Part shown: in pieces, positions 53,506 through 62,541 of the stretch
How positions within the stretch are numbered: the stretch's first letter is position 1
Layout: the number at the start of each line of letters is the position of its first letter
Assembly (NCBI RefSeq): GCF_014196055.1
Contig: NZ_JACICY010000007.1
Span: 62,001-126,000 of the forward strand
Length of the DNA stretch: 64,000 nt
Reading direction: 5' to 3'
Source of the DNA: Novosphingobium hassiacum
GTDB lineage: Bacteria; Pseudomonadota; Alphaproteobacteria; Sphingomonadales; Sphingomonadaceae
Translations under genes and position numbers: made by a program
Notes under the pieces: model-generated
What the model was told of the DNA's origin: nothing
Seen by the model: the letters and a program-made list of their open reading frames with translations, nothing else
Databases searched by the model: none

Positions 53506-56502
53506 TCACCCCAGCCGCTTCAGCGCTGCCGCCAGCCGTTCGGCTTCGGCGGCGTGCATGGCGTGGTCGGCGCGGGCTTTTTCGACGGCTTCGGGTTTGG
53601 CCTTTTCGACGAACGAGGCGTTCGAGAGGCGGCCTTCGAGCGATTTGGCTTCCTTGAGCGACACCGCCAGCGCCTTTTCGAGGCGCGCCTTTTCGGAGGC
53701 GATGTCGATCACGCCTTCCAGCGGCACGATCAGGTTGGCATCGCCCGCGCCGATCTGCATCGCCGCGCCTGCAGGAGCGGCTTCGAAACGGATTGCGGTG
53801 AGGCGGGCGAGGCGTTCGATCACGGCGGGGTTGGCCTCGATGATCGCGCGGGTCTGCGCCGATGGCTCCGGCAGGTAAGCTTCCAGACGCGCGCCGGGGG
53901 CGATGCCGAGTTCGTTCTTGGCGGTGCGCAGGGCCGAGACGAGCGCGATCAGCCATTCGACTTCGCGCTTGGCGGCGGGATCGATTTCAGCCTGCGGAGC
54001 GGGCCATGCGGCCACGATCAACTCGCCGTCGCGGGTGCCGAGCGCGTGCCACAGTTCTTCGGTCACGAACGGCATGAACGGGTGGAGCATGACGAGGATC
54101 TGGTCGAGCACCCAACCGGCGACGGCCTTGGTTTCCGCGTCGAAATTGCCTTTGACCAGTTCGATGTACCAGTCGCAGAACTGGTCCCAGACGAAGTGGT
54201 AGACGGTGTTGGCTGCGGCATCGAAGCGCAGGTCGGCCATGGCCCGATCGAGCGCGGCGACGGTTTCGACGACTTCGCCGATGATCCACTTGTTGACCGC
54301 GCTGGTGGCTGCGGGTGCGGTGACCGAGGTGCTGCCGGTGATGCCGTTGCTCTGGCAGAAACGCGCGGCGTTCCACAGCTTCGTGGCGAAGTTGCGGTAA
54401 CCCTCGACGCGCTTTTCATCCATCTTCACGTCGCGGCCCTGGCTCTCCATCGCGCACATGAAAAAGCGCAGCGCGTCAGCGCCGTACTTGTCGATCAGCA
54501 GCAGCGGATCGACGACGTTGCCCTTGGACTTGGACATCTTGGCGCCATCAGCCGCGCGCACGAGGCCGTGGAGATAGAGCTTCTTCCACGGGTTCTGCCC
54601 GGTCATCGCCTGACCCATCATCATCATGCGGGCATCCCAGAAGAACAGGATGTCGAAGCCCGAGACGAGCAGGTCGTTGGGGTAGTGTTTGGCGAGGAGG
54701 TTGGGGCGGGGCTTCTGCTCCCCCTCCTCTTCAGAGGAGGGGGCCGGGGGGTGGTGATCCCCCGCGCTCAGTGCCTGGTTCGCGCCGCCTGCGGCAGCGC
54801 CACCACCCCCTGACCCCTCCTCTGAAGAGGAGGGGGGATTTGCTGCGCCCTCGGGCCAGCCTAGCGTGGCGAAGGGCCACAGGGCTGAGGAGAACCATGT
54901 GTCGAGGACGTCGTTGTCGCGGGTTAGAATTGCGGCGTTTGGCCCAGTGGGAGTGACATAATCAAAAGCAATGTCTGTTCCTTCAGGATAATATTCTCTC
55001 GCCAGTGCCAGAGCTTCATCCTCAGATTCGGCAACGAAAATCTTATTTTTCTTTCGGCCAACACCCAAAACTTGAATTGGTTTTCCTGGAATGTGTTTGG
55101 CAGCTTTGACATGGATTGGGTCGTGCGGCGTGCCATCTTTCCCTAGCTCCGGCCCATACCAAGCCGGAATCCGGTGACCCCACCACAACTGACGCGAGAC
55201 ACACCACGGCTGGATGTTTTCCATCCAGTTGAAGAAGGTCTTTTCCCAGGTCTTGGGTACGATCTCGACCGCGCCCGAGCGTACCGCCTCGATTGGTGCG
55301 ACGGCCAGCTTTTCCGCATCGACGTACCACTGGTCGGTCAGCCATGGTTCGATGACCACGCCGCCGCGATCCCCGTACGGCGTCTGGATCGTGCGGGGTT
55401 CGAAGTCGGCGGAAACCTCGTTGCCTTCCTTGTCCTTCGTGATGTGCGGGATCAGGAAGCCAGCTTCCTTAATGCGCTCGACGACCAGCTTGCGCGCGTC
55501 GAAGCGGTCCATGCCGATGAACTCGTCCGGCACCAGACCGTCGGAAGTCTGGACGACCTTGGCTTCGGCGTCGAACATGTTGAGCATGTCGGACGCCTTG
55601 ATCGCGGCGCGCTTGCCGACTTCGAAGTCGTTGAAATCGTGGCCGGGGGTGATCTTGACCGCGCCTGAGCCCAGTTCGGGGTCGGCGTGTTCGTCTGCGA
55701 CGATGCGGAAGCGGCGGCCGGTCAGGGGCTGGAGGATGTCCTTGCCGATGACGGATTTGTAGCGCGCGTCGTCAGGGTGAACCGCCACGGCCATGTCGGC
55801 GAGCATCGTTTCGGGGCGCGTGGTGGCGACCTCGATGTAATCGAGGCCGTCGTCGCGGGTCACGCCGTCAGCCAGCGGGTATTTGAAGTGCCAGAAGCCG
55901 CCCTGCGTCTCGCGGGTTTCAACCTCGAGGTCGGAGATCGCGGTCTTGAGCTTGGGGTCCCAGTTCACCAGTCGCTTGTCGCGGTAGATCAGGCCCTTCT
56001 GGTGCAGGTCGACGAAGACCTTAACCACGGCCTTGGTGAAGTGCGGGTCCATGGTGAACTGCTCGCGGCTCCAGTCCATCGAACAGCCCAGACGACGGAG
56101 CTGGCCGGTGATCGTGCCGCCGCTCTCGTGCTTCCACTCCCACACCTTCTCGATGAACTGTTCGCGGGTGTAGTTGGTGCGCTTGTCCTGTTTCGCCTCC
56201 ATCTGGCGTTCGACCACCATCTGCGTGGCGATGCCGGCGTGGTCGGTGCCGACCACCCACAGCGCGTCCTTGCCGCGCAGGCGTTCATAGCGGACCATGA
56301 CGTCCTGCAGCGTGTTGTCGAGCGCGTGGCCGATGTGCAAGGACCCGGTCACGTTGGGCGGGGGATTCACGATGGTGAAGGGCGCTGCGTCGGGGCGCTC
56401 GGGCCGGAACAGGCCGTTTGCCTCCCAATGGGCATACCACTTGGCCTCAAGGCCTGCGGGTTCGAATGTCTTGGCCAGTTCTGCGGGATTTTGTTCGCTC
56501 AT
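53506..56502 (-). CDS. valS: Valyl-tRNA synthetase carrying a palindromic-repeat insertion
   Basis: A 998-residue class I synthetase (E. coli ValS has 951). [15 protein letters not shown] is the HIGH motif and KMSKSKGN the KMSKS loop; the editing domain and C-terminal coiled coil are present. Residues about 553-596 (GAANPPSS through GEQKPRP) are Ser/Glu/Gly-rich, lack any counterpart in ordinary ValS between LGWPE and the LAKHYP segment, and are encoded by a palindromic repeat pair. Codons for about residues 454-513 are AT-rich (44 percent GC over 180 bases counted by eye), unlike the rest. The frame is open, so the gene should be functional. Confidence 0.95.
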   Translation of the reverse strand: MSEQNPAELAKTFEPAGLEAKWYAHWEANGLFRPERPDAAPFTIVNPPPNVTGSLHIGHALDNTLQDVMVRYERLRGKDALWVVGTDHAGIATQMVVERQMEAKQDKRTNYTREQFIEKVWEWKHESGGTITGQLRRLGCSMDWSREQFTMDPHFTKAVVKVFVDLHQKGLIYRDKRLVNWDPKLKTAISDLEVETRETQGGFWHFKYPLADGVTRDDGLDYIEVATTRPETMLADMAVAVHPDDARYKSVIGKDILQPLTGRRFRIVADEHADPELGSGAVKITPGHDFNDFEVGKRAAIKASDMLNMFDAEAKVVQTSDGLVPDEFIGMDRFDARKLVVERIKEAGFLIPHITKDKEGNEVSADFEPRTIQTPYGDRGGVVIEPWLTDQWYVDAEKLAVAPIEAVRSGAVEIVPKTWEKTFFNWMENIQPWCVSRQLWWGHRIPAWYGPELGKDGTPHDPIHVKAAKHIPGKPIQVLGVGRKKNKIFVAESEDEALALAREYYPEGTDIAFDYVTPTGPNAAILTRDNDVLDTWFSSALWPFATLGWPEGAANPPSSSEEGSGGGGAAAGGANQALSAGDHHPPAPSSEEEGEQKPRPNLLAKHYPNDLLVSGFDILFFWDARMMMMGQAMTGQNPWKKLYLHGLVRAADGAKMSKSKGNVVDPLLLIDKYGADALRFFMCAMESQGRDVKMDEKRVEGYRNFATKLWNAARFCQSNGITGSTSVTAPAATSAVNKWIIGEVVETVAALDRAMADLRFDAAANTVYHFVWDQFCDWYIELVKGNFDAETKAVAGWVLDQILVMLHPFMPFVTEELWHALGTRDGELIVAAWPAPQAEIDPAAKREVEWLIALVSALRTAKNELGIAPGARLEAYLPEPSAQTRAIIEANPAVIERLARLTAIRFEAAPAGAAMQIGAGDANLIVPLEGVIDIASEKARLEKALAVSLKEAKSLEGRLSNASFVEKAKPEAVEKARADHAMHAAEAERLAAALKRLG
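54720..54835. repeat. Paired palindromic repeat within valS
   Basis: Cores CCTCCTCTTCAGAGGAGG at 54720-54743 and CCTCCTCTGAAGAGGAGG at 54814-54835, with GGGGGGTGGTG and CACCACCCCC facing inward. It is the third copy of the unit found at 16046 and 53386 and is translated as part of valyl-tRNA synthetase without disturbing the frame. Confidence 0.9.
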
Positions 56503-56643
56503 GGGGCCGCGCCTTGCCATTGCCGGAAGTTCGCTGCAAGGGCGCAGGCATGAACGCAAGAGGAACCGGAAGCTGCGTTCCCGCGTTATGGCGCATGTGT
56601 TGCACTTGTCGCCTTGCCAGAATTCCCGCATGAAGCGGACAAG

Positions 56644-57762
56644 ATGCGGGCACTAACCAGTTTTCAGCTTAATCCCGGGTCGGACGACCAAGGGGCGACA
56701 CTCGTGTTCAGCGGGCCGATGACCGTGTCCTCGCTGGGGCTGGCCGACAAGGATTTGCGCAAGATCGACGGATCGATCGGCGAAATCAACGTCAGTGACG
56801 TAACCATGATGGATACGGTCGGCGCGTGGACCGTGTGGCGGCTGTCGCGCGATACCGGTGCGAAGATCATCGGCTGCAAGGATGAGCCGCAGAAGTTGAT
56901 CGATGCGATCAGCAAGGCCGACTCCAACGCCCATTCGATCCGCGCCCCCCGCCTGCCGCTGCTGCAGCGCGTGCCCGAACATATCGGCACGGTCATGCTA
57001 AACCTCGGGCGTGGCTTCCTGCAGGTCGTCGGGTTCCTCGGGCAGGTGATCCTGTCGGCGGGTTCGCTGTTCCGCCATCCGGGGCGCTTCCGCCCGAAAG
57101 CGCTGATTCACCAGATGGAGTTGGTCGGGGTCAACTCGCTGGCGATCATCGGGTTGATGAGTTTTCTGGTCGGGATCGTCATCGCACAGCAGGGCGCGGT
57201 GCAGCTGCGCCAGTTCGGGGCGGAGATCTATACGGTCAACCTCGTCGGGCGGTTGACGCTGCGCGAACTGGGCGTGCTGATGACCGCGATCATGGTCGCG
57301 GGCCGGTCGGGCTCGGCCTTCGCGGCGCAGATCGGCACGATGAAGCTGACCGAAGAGGTCGACGCGATGCGCACCATCGGCGTCTCGCCGATGGAAGCGC
57401 TGGTGGTGCCGCGCATCCTGGCCACGATGATCATGATGCCGCTGTTGGGGTTCTACTCGGCGTTTCTGGGTATCGTCGGTGGCGCGTTCCTGTCGACGCT
57501 TACGCTGGGCATCCCGTTCTTCACGTTCCTGTCGCGCGTACAGGAAGTCGTGCCGCTGCACGACGTATGGGTGGGCATTACCAAGGCCCCGGTGTTCGGG
57601 CTGATCGTCGCGCTGGCGGGATGTTATCAGGGCATGCAGGTGAAGAACAATGCCGAGGAAGTCGGCGCACGCACGACCGCTGCGGTGGTCATGGCGATCT
57701 TCACCGTGATCGTGCTTGACGCGTTTTTCGCAGTGTTCTTTACCAACATCGGGTGGGGTTGA
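56644..57762 (+). CDS. mlaE: MlaE-type ABC transporter permease with N-terminal STAS-like domain
   Basis: About 372 residues. An N-terminal STAS-like domain ([29 protein letters not shown]) precedes the MlaE permease ([39 protein letters not shown], [13 protein letters not shown]). The complex trades phospholipids or related lipids with the outer membrane. The stop overlaps the ATPase start. Start choice is uncertain: ATG at 56644 is preferred over a TTG 30 bases upstream. Divergent from valS. Confidence 0.92.
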   Translation: MRALTSFQLNPGSDDQGATLVFSGPMTVSSLGLADKDLRKIDGSIGEINVSDVTMMDTVGAWTVWRLSRDTGAKIIGCKDEPQKLIDAISKADSNAHSIRAPRLPLLQRVPEHIGTVMLNLGRGFLQVVGFLGQVILSAGSLFRHPGRFRPKALIHQMELVGVNSLAIIGLMSFLVGIVIAQQGAVQLRQFGAEIYTVNLVGRLTLRELGVLMTAIMVAGRSGSAFAAQIGTMKLTEEVDAMRTIGVSPMEALVVPRILATMIMMPLLGFYSAFLGIVGGAFLSTLTLGIPFFTFLSRVQEVVPLHDVWVGITKAPVFGLIVALAGCYQGMQVKNNAEEVGARTTAAVVMAIFTVIVLDAFFAVFFTNIGWG

Positions 57763-58649
57763 TGACCGAGGTCGAAACCCCAGTGATCGCGCAAGAGCTG
57801 CCCGATCTGCCTGAGCCTTATGACGGCGAACATCCGATCCGCGTGCGGGCTTTGCGCAACGTGTTCGGCGATCATGTGATTCACGACGGGCTGGACCTTG
57901 AGGTCAACAAGGGCGAGATCATCGGTGTGGTCGGTGGGTCGGGCACCGGCAAGTCGGTGCTGATGCGCACGATCATCGGATTGCAGATCCCCGAGTCGGG
58001 CGAGGTCGAAGTGCTCGGGCAGTCGATCACCGACGCGCGCGACGATGCCGATATCGACATCCGCAGCCGCTGGGGCGTGCTGTTCCAGGGCGGGGCGCTG
58101 TTCTCGACGCTGACCGTGGCCGAGAATGTCGAAGTGCCGCTGCGCGAGTTCTATCCGGAAATCGAGGATGACCTGCGCCACGAAATCGCGCGCTACAAGG
58201 TGCTGCTTTCAGGCCTGCCGGCGGACGCGACGAGCAAATATCCATCCGAGCTTTCGGGCGGAATGAAAAAGCGCGCCGGTTTGGCGCGGGCGCTGTCGCT
58301 CGATCCCGAGCTGCTGTTTCTGGACGAACCGACGGCGGGCCTCGACCCGATTGGCGCGGCGGCGTTCGACCAACTGATCCTGCAATTGCAACAGACGCTG
58401 GGGCTGACCGTGTTCCTGATCACGCACGATCTGGATACGCTGTACGAGATCTGCGACCGGGTGGCGGTGATTGCCGACAAGAAGGTCATCGCGGTGGGGA
58501 CGATCCCGGAACTGCTGGCGACCGACCATCCGTGGATCCAGGAATACTTCAACGGGCCGCGTGGCCGGGCAGCGCAAGACGCGCAGGCACGGCATGATGG
58601 CGTGCGCGATACGCGCAAATCAGATGCGCTCTTGCAGGGCGAGGAATAA
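57762..58649 (+). CDS. mlaF: Mla-type ABC transporter ATP-binding protein
   Basis: A 295-residue ABC ATPase: Walker A GGSGTGKSVL, ABC signature LSGGMKKRAGLARAL, Walker B LLFLDEPTAGLDP and the switch ITHDLD. It powers the MlaE permease coded before it. ATG overlaps the mlaE stop. An N-terminal extension of about 25 residues and a charged C-terminal tail are longer than in E. coli MlaF. Confidence 0.94.
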   Translation: MTEVETPVIAQELPDLPEPYDGEHPIRVRALRNVFGDHVIHDGLDLEVNKGEIIGVVGGSGTGKSVLMRTIIGLQIPESGEVEVLGQSITDARDDADIDIRSRWGVLFQGGALFSTLTVAENVEVPLREFYPEIEDDLRHEIARYKVLLSGLPADATSKYPSELSGGMKKRAGLARALSLDPELLFLDEPTAGLDPIGAAAFDQLILQLQQTLGLTVFLITHDLDTLYEICDRVAVIADKKVIAVGTIPELLATDHPWIQEYFNGPRGRAAQDAQARHDGVRDTRKSDALLQGEE

Positions 58650-58658
58650 GGACAGGCC

Positions 58659-59618
58659 ATGGAAACGCGGGCAAACCACATCTGGGTGGGTCTGGTCACT
58701 CTGGCGCTGCTGTTGGGCACGGCGTTCCTGACCATCTGGATCGCGCGCCTCAATCAGGGCAAGCTCAACGAATACGACATCTTCTTCAAGCAGTCGGTCG
58801 ATGGCTTGGCGAAGGGTTCAGAAGTCGCGTTTTCAGGCGTACCTTCGGGGCAGGTCAAGGCAATCGAACTGTGGGAGCGCGATCCCGAATTCGTCCGGGT
58901 GCGCATCGCGGTCGATGACAAGCTGCCGATCCTGCAGGGGACCACGGCCAGCCTGCAGGGCAGTTTCACCGGCGTATCTACGATCCAGCTTTCGGGTGCG
59001 GTCAAGGGTGCTCCGGCGATCGAGTGCCCCAGTCAAAACAAGCGTGCGGCCTGCCCGGAGGGCGTACCGGTGATCCCGACCAAACGGTCTGGCCTCGGCG
59101 AAATCCTGTCCAACGCGCCGCTGTTGCTCGAACGACTGGCGACGCTGACCGAGCGCCTGACGATGGTGCTGTCGGACAAGAACCAGAAGTCGATCGAGAA
59201 CATCCTGGCCAATACCGACAAGCTGAGCGGGAATCTGGCCGATGCCTCGCCCGATGTGAAGCGCACGATGGCCGAATTGCAGGCAACGCTGCGGCAGGCG
59301 AACTACTCGCTGGCGAGCTTTGAGAAGCTGACCAATTCGGCGGACTCGATGCTCAACGACGAGGGCAATGGCCTGGCCAAGCAGATGCGCCAGACGCTGA
59401 AATCGGCGCAGGGTGCAGCCGATGCGCTGCAGGCGACGCTGGGCGATGCGCGGCCAGCGGCACAGCAGCTGAACGAGCGCACGCTGCCCGCTGCCGAGGC
59501 GATGATCCGCGACCTGCAGGCGACCAGCCGGTCGCTGCGTGAAGTGACCGACCGCATCAACGACCAGGGCGTGCGTGGCCTGGTGGGTGGCCCCAAGCTG
59601 CCCGACTACAAGAACTGA
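58659..59618 (+). CDS. mlaD: MCE domain substrate-binding protein (MlaD-like)
   Basis: A 319-residue periplasmic protein anchored by an N-terminal helix (WVGLVTLALLLGTAFLTIWI). One MCE domain (YDIFFKQSVDGLAKGSEVAFSG) is followed by a long helical region (about 150 residues) unlike the short tail of E. coli MlaD, more like the extended MCE proteins that build a channel. It lies nine bases after mlaF. Confidence 0.92.
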   Translation: METRANHIWVGLVTLALLLGTAFLTIWIARLNQGKLNEYDIFFKQSVDGLAKGSEVAFSGVPSGQVKAIELWERDPEFVRVRIAVDDKLPILQGTTASLQGSFTGVSTIQLSGAVKGAPAIECPSQNKRAACPEGVPVIPTKRSGLGEILSNAPLLLERLATLTERLTMVLSDKNQKSIENILANTDKLSGNLADASPDVKRTMAELQATLRQANYSLASFEKLTNSADSMLNDEGNGLAKQMRQTLKSAQGAADALQATLGDARPAAQQLNERTLPAAEAMIRDLQATSRSLREVTDRINDQGVRGLVGGPKLPDYKN

Positions 59619-59631
59619 GGAGGCGAGACAC

Positions 59632-60207
59632 ATGAACGCCAAATTCCTGATCTCGCTTTCGCTCACCGCTGCTCTGGCGGGCTGCGTGAGTTTTGGTCCC
59701 AAGACGCCCGACACGCTGCTGTCTTTGCGGCCGACAAACGCTCCGGCGGCGGGAACAAGCGCCAGCGGGACGCTAGCGAGCGCGCTTGTGGTGCTCGAGC
59801 CGTCGGCCGAAGCGCGCATCGCGGTGACGCGAGTGCCGGTGCAGATCGACGATTCGAACCTGGCTTACCTGAAGAAGACGCTGTGGGTGGAACGGCCCTC
59901 GCGGCTGTTTCAGCGCCTGCTCGCCGAGACGATCCGGGCCAAGGGCAACCGGCTGGTGATCGAGGCCAATCCCGGCGGAACGGGTACGCAGCTTTCGGGG
60001 CGTTTGCTCGACATGGGCTACGACGCGCGTACGCGCATGGCGGTGGTGCGATTCGACGCGGTCAAGGCTGGCACGGACGGCCGGATCGATACGCGGCGGT
60101 TCGAGAGCATGGTGCCGGTGGCTGAGGCTGAGGCGCAGTATGTCGGGCCTGCTTTGAACGAGGCCGCGAATTCGGTTGCGCAGGCTGTCGCGGAGTGGGT
60201 CGGGTAA
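59632..60207 (+). CDS. ABC-type transport auxiliary lipoprotein
   Basis: A 191-residue lipoprotein (lipobox ALAGC) of the PF03886/PqiC-like type: LVVLEPSAEARIAVTRVPVQ, NLAYLKKTLWVERPSRLFQ and TRRFESMVPVAEAEAQYVG. Such proteins pair with MCE systems at the outer membrane. It closes the mla operon. The ATG at 59632 follows AGGAGGCGAG. Confidence 0.88.
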   Translation: MNAKFLISLSLTAALAGCVSFGPKTPDTLLSLRPTNAPAAGTSASGTLASALVVLEPSAEARIAVTRVPVQIDDSNLAYLKKTLWVERPSRLFQRLLAETIRAKGNRLVIEANPGGTGTQLSGRLLDMGYDARTRMAVVRFDAVKAGTDGRIDTRRFESMVPVAEAEAQYVGPALNEAANSVAQAVAEWVG

Positions 60208-60249
60208 GTCGCCAGTCTGCCGGCGCTGAAGTCGTAAACCCACCCCCAG

Positions 60250-60269
60250 CCCCTCCCTTGAGGGAGGGG
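60250..60269. terminator. GC hairpin after the mla operon
   Basis: CCCCTCCCT and AGGGAGGGG surround two bases, with CCCACCCCCAG in front, between the convergent lipoprotein and ATP12 genes. It is of the same family as other palindromes here and may mark a transcript end; no T-run. Confidence 0.45.
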
Positions 60270-60351
60270 AGCGAGACTTGCTGAGCCGCAGGCGACGTTA
60301 GTCGCAGCCGGGAGGGTGTGCAGCGCGTGCGCTTGCGATCTGAGTGATGAA

Positions 60352-61053
60352 TTAGTGTTCGTTCTGCGCCAGGCTCGCAAACCTTGCGGCGGCGGCGAAG
60401 GCTTTGGCGCGTAGGGCGCGCAGTTCGACGGCTTCCCAGTCCTTGCCCCAGAGTTCAGCCTGCCAGTCCTCCTCGAGGTTGGCCGCGTCCCATAGCGCGT
60501 CGATATCTGCCGCGGGATCAAGTGCTGCGAGGCCGATTACCAACGAGGCGGCGAGGCCTGCGGTATTGCGCAGAGCGGCCAGCGTAAAGGGATCGAGTCG
60601 TTCGAGTTCGACCTTGAGCCGCGCCATCGTGGCATCGGGCTGGGGCTTGTGGATCACGCCCGCAATGCGCACGAACTTGATCCCATAGCGCGTTTCGGCG
60701 GCGGTGAGCAGCGGCTCCCACATCATGCGCTGACGGGCGGCAAAGGCCTCGTCCGGCTCGGCGCGGTAGCACAGCGTATCGGTGGCGGCGTAGGGGAGCA
60801 GACTGGCGACGGCGGCTGCGCGGTCGGGCGTGACCACGTCGGTCGCGTAGTCGGCCATGTCGCGGAACAGGAAGCGGGCGGGGGCGATTTCGTCGCCTTG
60901 CTCCGCCCATTCTGCGGCCATCTCTTCGGCGAGCGCGCGGGTGGGGACCAGTTGTGGGCGACTACTGACGGTCTTGATCGGGCGGCCATCGAGCCGGATG
61001 CCATAGCCGCCGTCAGCTTCGGCAACCGTCACGTCCTTGTAGAACCGCTTCAT
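60352..61053 (-). CDS. ATP12 family F1-ATPase assembly chaperone
   Basis: A 233-residue protein of the ATP12 (AtpAF2) family: MKRFYKDVTV, GRPIKTVSSRPQLVPTRALA and ALRNTAGLAASLVIGLAAL. In mitochondria it holds the F1 alpha subunit before assembly; the same is inferred for alphaproteobacteria. It is the last gene of a minus-strand operon and overlaps the preceding 76-residue protein gene by 4 bp. Confidence 0.93.
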   Translation of the reverse strand: MKRFYKDVTVAEADGGYGIRLDGRPIKTVSSRPQLVPTRALAEEMAAEWAEQGDEIAPARFLFRDMADYATDVVTPDRAAAVASLLPYAATDTLCYRAEPDEAFAARQRMMWEPLLTAAETRYGIKFVRIAGVIHKPQPDATMARLKVELERLDPFTLAALRNTAGLAASLVIGLAALDPAADIDALWDAANLEEDWQAELWGKDWEAVELRALRAKAFAAAARFASLAQNEH

Positions 61054-61280
61054 GGCGTGGGGGACTTCCAGCGGCGCGCGAGCAGCCTGGGGAGCGCGAA
61101 AAACGCGATCATCCCGGCGAGCGCAAGGATGTAGCCGGTCCATGTTGGCAGGGCGCTGAGCCAAGCGGGCGCGCGACCGGCCTGCACCAGCACGCCGAGC
61201 AGAACCGCCACTGCTCCGCCGAGCCGCACGATCTGCAGGATGAAAAAGCGGGCCGCGGCAGGATCGCGTGTCGTGGTCAT
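61050..61280 (-). CDS. Small two-helix membrane protein
   Basis: A 76-residue protein with two membrane helices (about 17-32 and 44-64) and a basic C-terminal end (RLLARRWKSP). No known motif. It is tied by 4-bp overlaps to both the HAD phosphatase gene before it and the ATP12 gene after it, so it is very likely translated. Confidence 0.75.
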   Translation of the reverse strand: MTTTRDPAAARFFILQIVRLGGAVAVLLGVLVQAGRAPAWLSALPTWTGYILALAGMIAFFALPRLLARRWKSPTP

Positions 61281-61933
61281 TCGATGCCTCGCAGCAGTTC
61301 GCGCAAGTGGGGAACGCTGGTGGCGATGGCGGTTGCGCCTGCTTCGACCAGTTCGGGCACGTCGTGATAGCCCCAGTCGACGCCCAGGCCGGTGACGCCC
61401 GCGTTGCAGGCCATGGCGATGTCGTAGACGGTATCGCCGATCATCGCGGTGCGCGCGCGATCGGCCCCGGCATCGGCGATGCACTGTTCGATCATTGAAG
61501 GATCGGGCTTGGACGGGTGGCGGTCGGCGGTCTGGAGCGAGACGAAGTGCTTCGTCAGCCCATGGGTGGCAAGGCAATGTGCGAGGCCGCGATCGGATTT
61601 GCCGGTTGCGACGGCGAGCTGCCAGCCGTCCTTCGACAAGTCCTCGATCAGTTCGGCAATGCCGTCATAAAGCGGTTCGGCTACGGCTCCGGCGGTCCGC
61701 CGCGCGCGGAAGGCGTCCTTGTAGAGCTGGGTGAGGTCGGCGTGGAGTTGGTGCTCACCCTCGGGATGCAGCTGGCGCATCGCTTCGTGCAGCGACAGGC
61801 CGACGACGCGGCGGGTGGCGTGGCGCTCGGGCGGGACGAGTCCTGCGACGGAAAACGCAGCGTCCATCGCCGCACAAATATCGGCTTGGCTATCGACCAG
61901 CGTGCCGTCGCAATCGAAGATAGCCAGCTTCAT
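61277..61933 (-). CDS. HAD-superfamily hydrolase (phosphoglycolate phosphatase-like)
   Basis: A 218-residue HAD hydrolase: DCDGTLVDSQ (nucleophile Asp8), LAVATGKSDRG (motif II), KPDPSMI (motif III Lys) and MIGDTVYDIAMA (motif IV). The helical cap is of the Gph type. The substrate could be phosphoglycolate, pyrophosphate or a nucleotide. It overlaps its neighbours on both sides by 4 bp. Confidence 0.9.
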   Translation of the reverse strand: MKLAIFDCDGTLVDSQADICAAMDAAFSVAGLVPPERHATRRVVGLSLHEAMRQLHPEGEHQLHADLTQLYKDAFRARRTAGAVAEPLYDGIAELIEDLSKDGWQLAVATGKSDRGLAHCLATHGLTKHFVSLQTADRHPSKPDPSMIEQCIADAGADRARTAMIGDTVYDIAMACNAGVTGLGVDWGYHDVPELVEAGATAIATSVPHLRELLRGIE

Positions 61934-62532
61934 GGGACCAGCCTGCGCATGAGTTCGGCGATGGCGGGGGAGCCTTCGGCTTCAAGCCCGGTGGCAACGC
62001 GCGCGCGTTCGTCAGCGCTCTTGTTCTGCGAGAGCTTGAAGGTCGGGCGCCAGGCCTGAATTTCCATTTCGAACCCCACGATTGCGGCCATCATCTTGCG
62101 CAAGGCGTCGGGGGGCATCTTATCCATCGTCCAGGGAATGCCTTCGATAACGCGCGCTTCATTGATGGTCGAGATGCCTTCGAGTTGCGCCAGAAGCCCA
62201 TCCTGATAGAGACGCCGGACGCGTCCTTCGAGTTCGAGCGCGACGTAGTTCCATGTCGGAACCTGCGCGCTGTCAGCGTACCAGCGCGGCGAGACGTAGC
62301 CGTCCGGGCCATTGACCACTGCCAGTGCGGTCATGCCGTCGAGGTGCCGCGCAAGCGCGTTGCCGCGCGCGAGATGGAACTGCACCGCGCCATCGCCCGT
62401 CGACAGCAGCGGCACATGCGCCACGCGGGGCCCATCGGGCGTGGTGGCAAAGACCGTCGCGAACCCGACTTGCGCGATCAACGCTTCGTGAAGATCGCGG
62501 TCATCGAGACGGAAGGCGGCGTTGGGATGCAT
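61930..62532 (-). CDS. PaiB-like FMN-binding negative regulator
   Basis: A 200-residue protein of the PaiB family (FMN-binding split barrel): MHPNAAFRLDDRDLHEALI, VAHVPLL, GYVSPRWYADSAQVPTWNY and KLSQNKSADERARV. In Bacillus PaiB represses protease and sporulation genes, but its real biochemical action is unknown. It follows the pseudouridine synthase gene by nine bases. Confidence 0.9.
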   Translation of the reverse strand: MHPNAAFRLDDRDLHEALIAQVGFATVFATTPDGPRVAHVPLLSTGDGAVQFHLARGNALARHLDGMTALAVVNGPDGYVSPRWYADSAQVPTWNYVALELEGRVRRLYQDGLLAQLEGISTINEARVIEGIPWTMDKMPPDALRKMMAAIVGFEMEIQAWRPTFKLSQNKSADERARVATGLEAEGSPAIAELMRRLVP

Positions 62533-62541
62533 CCGCGCCGT

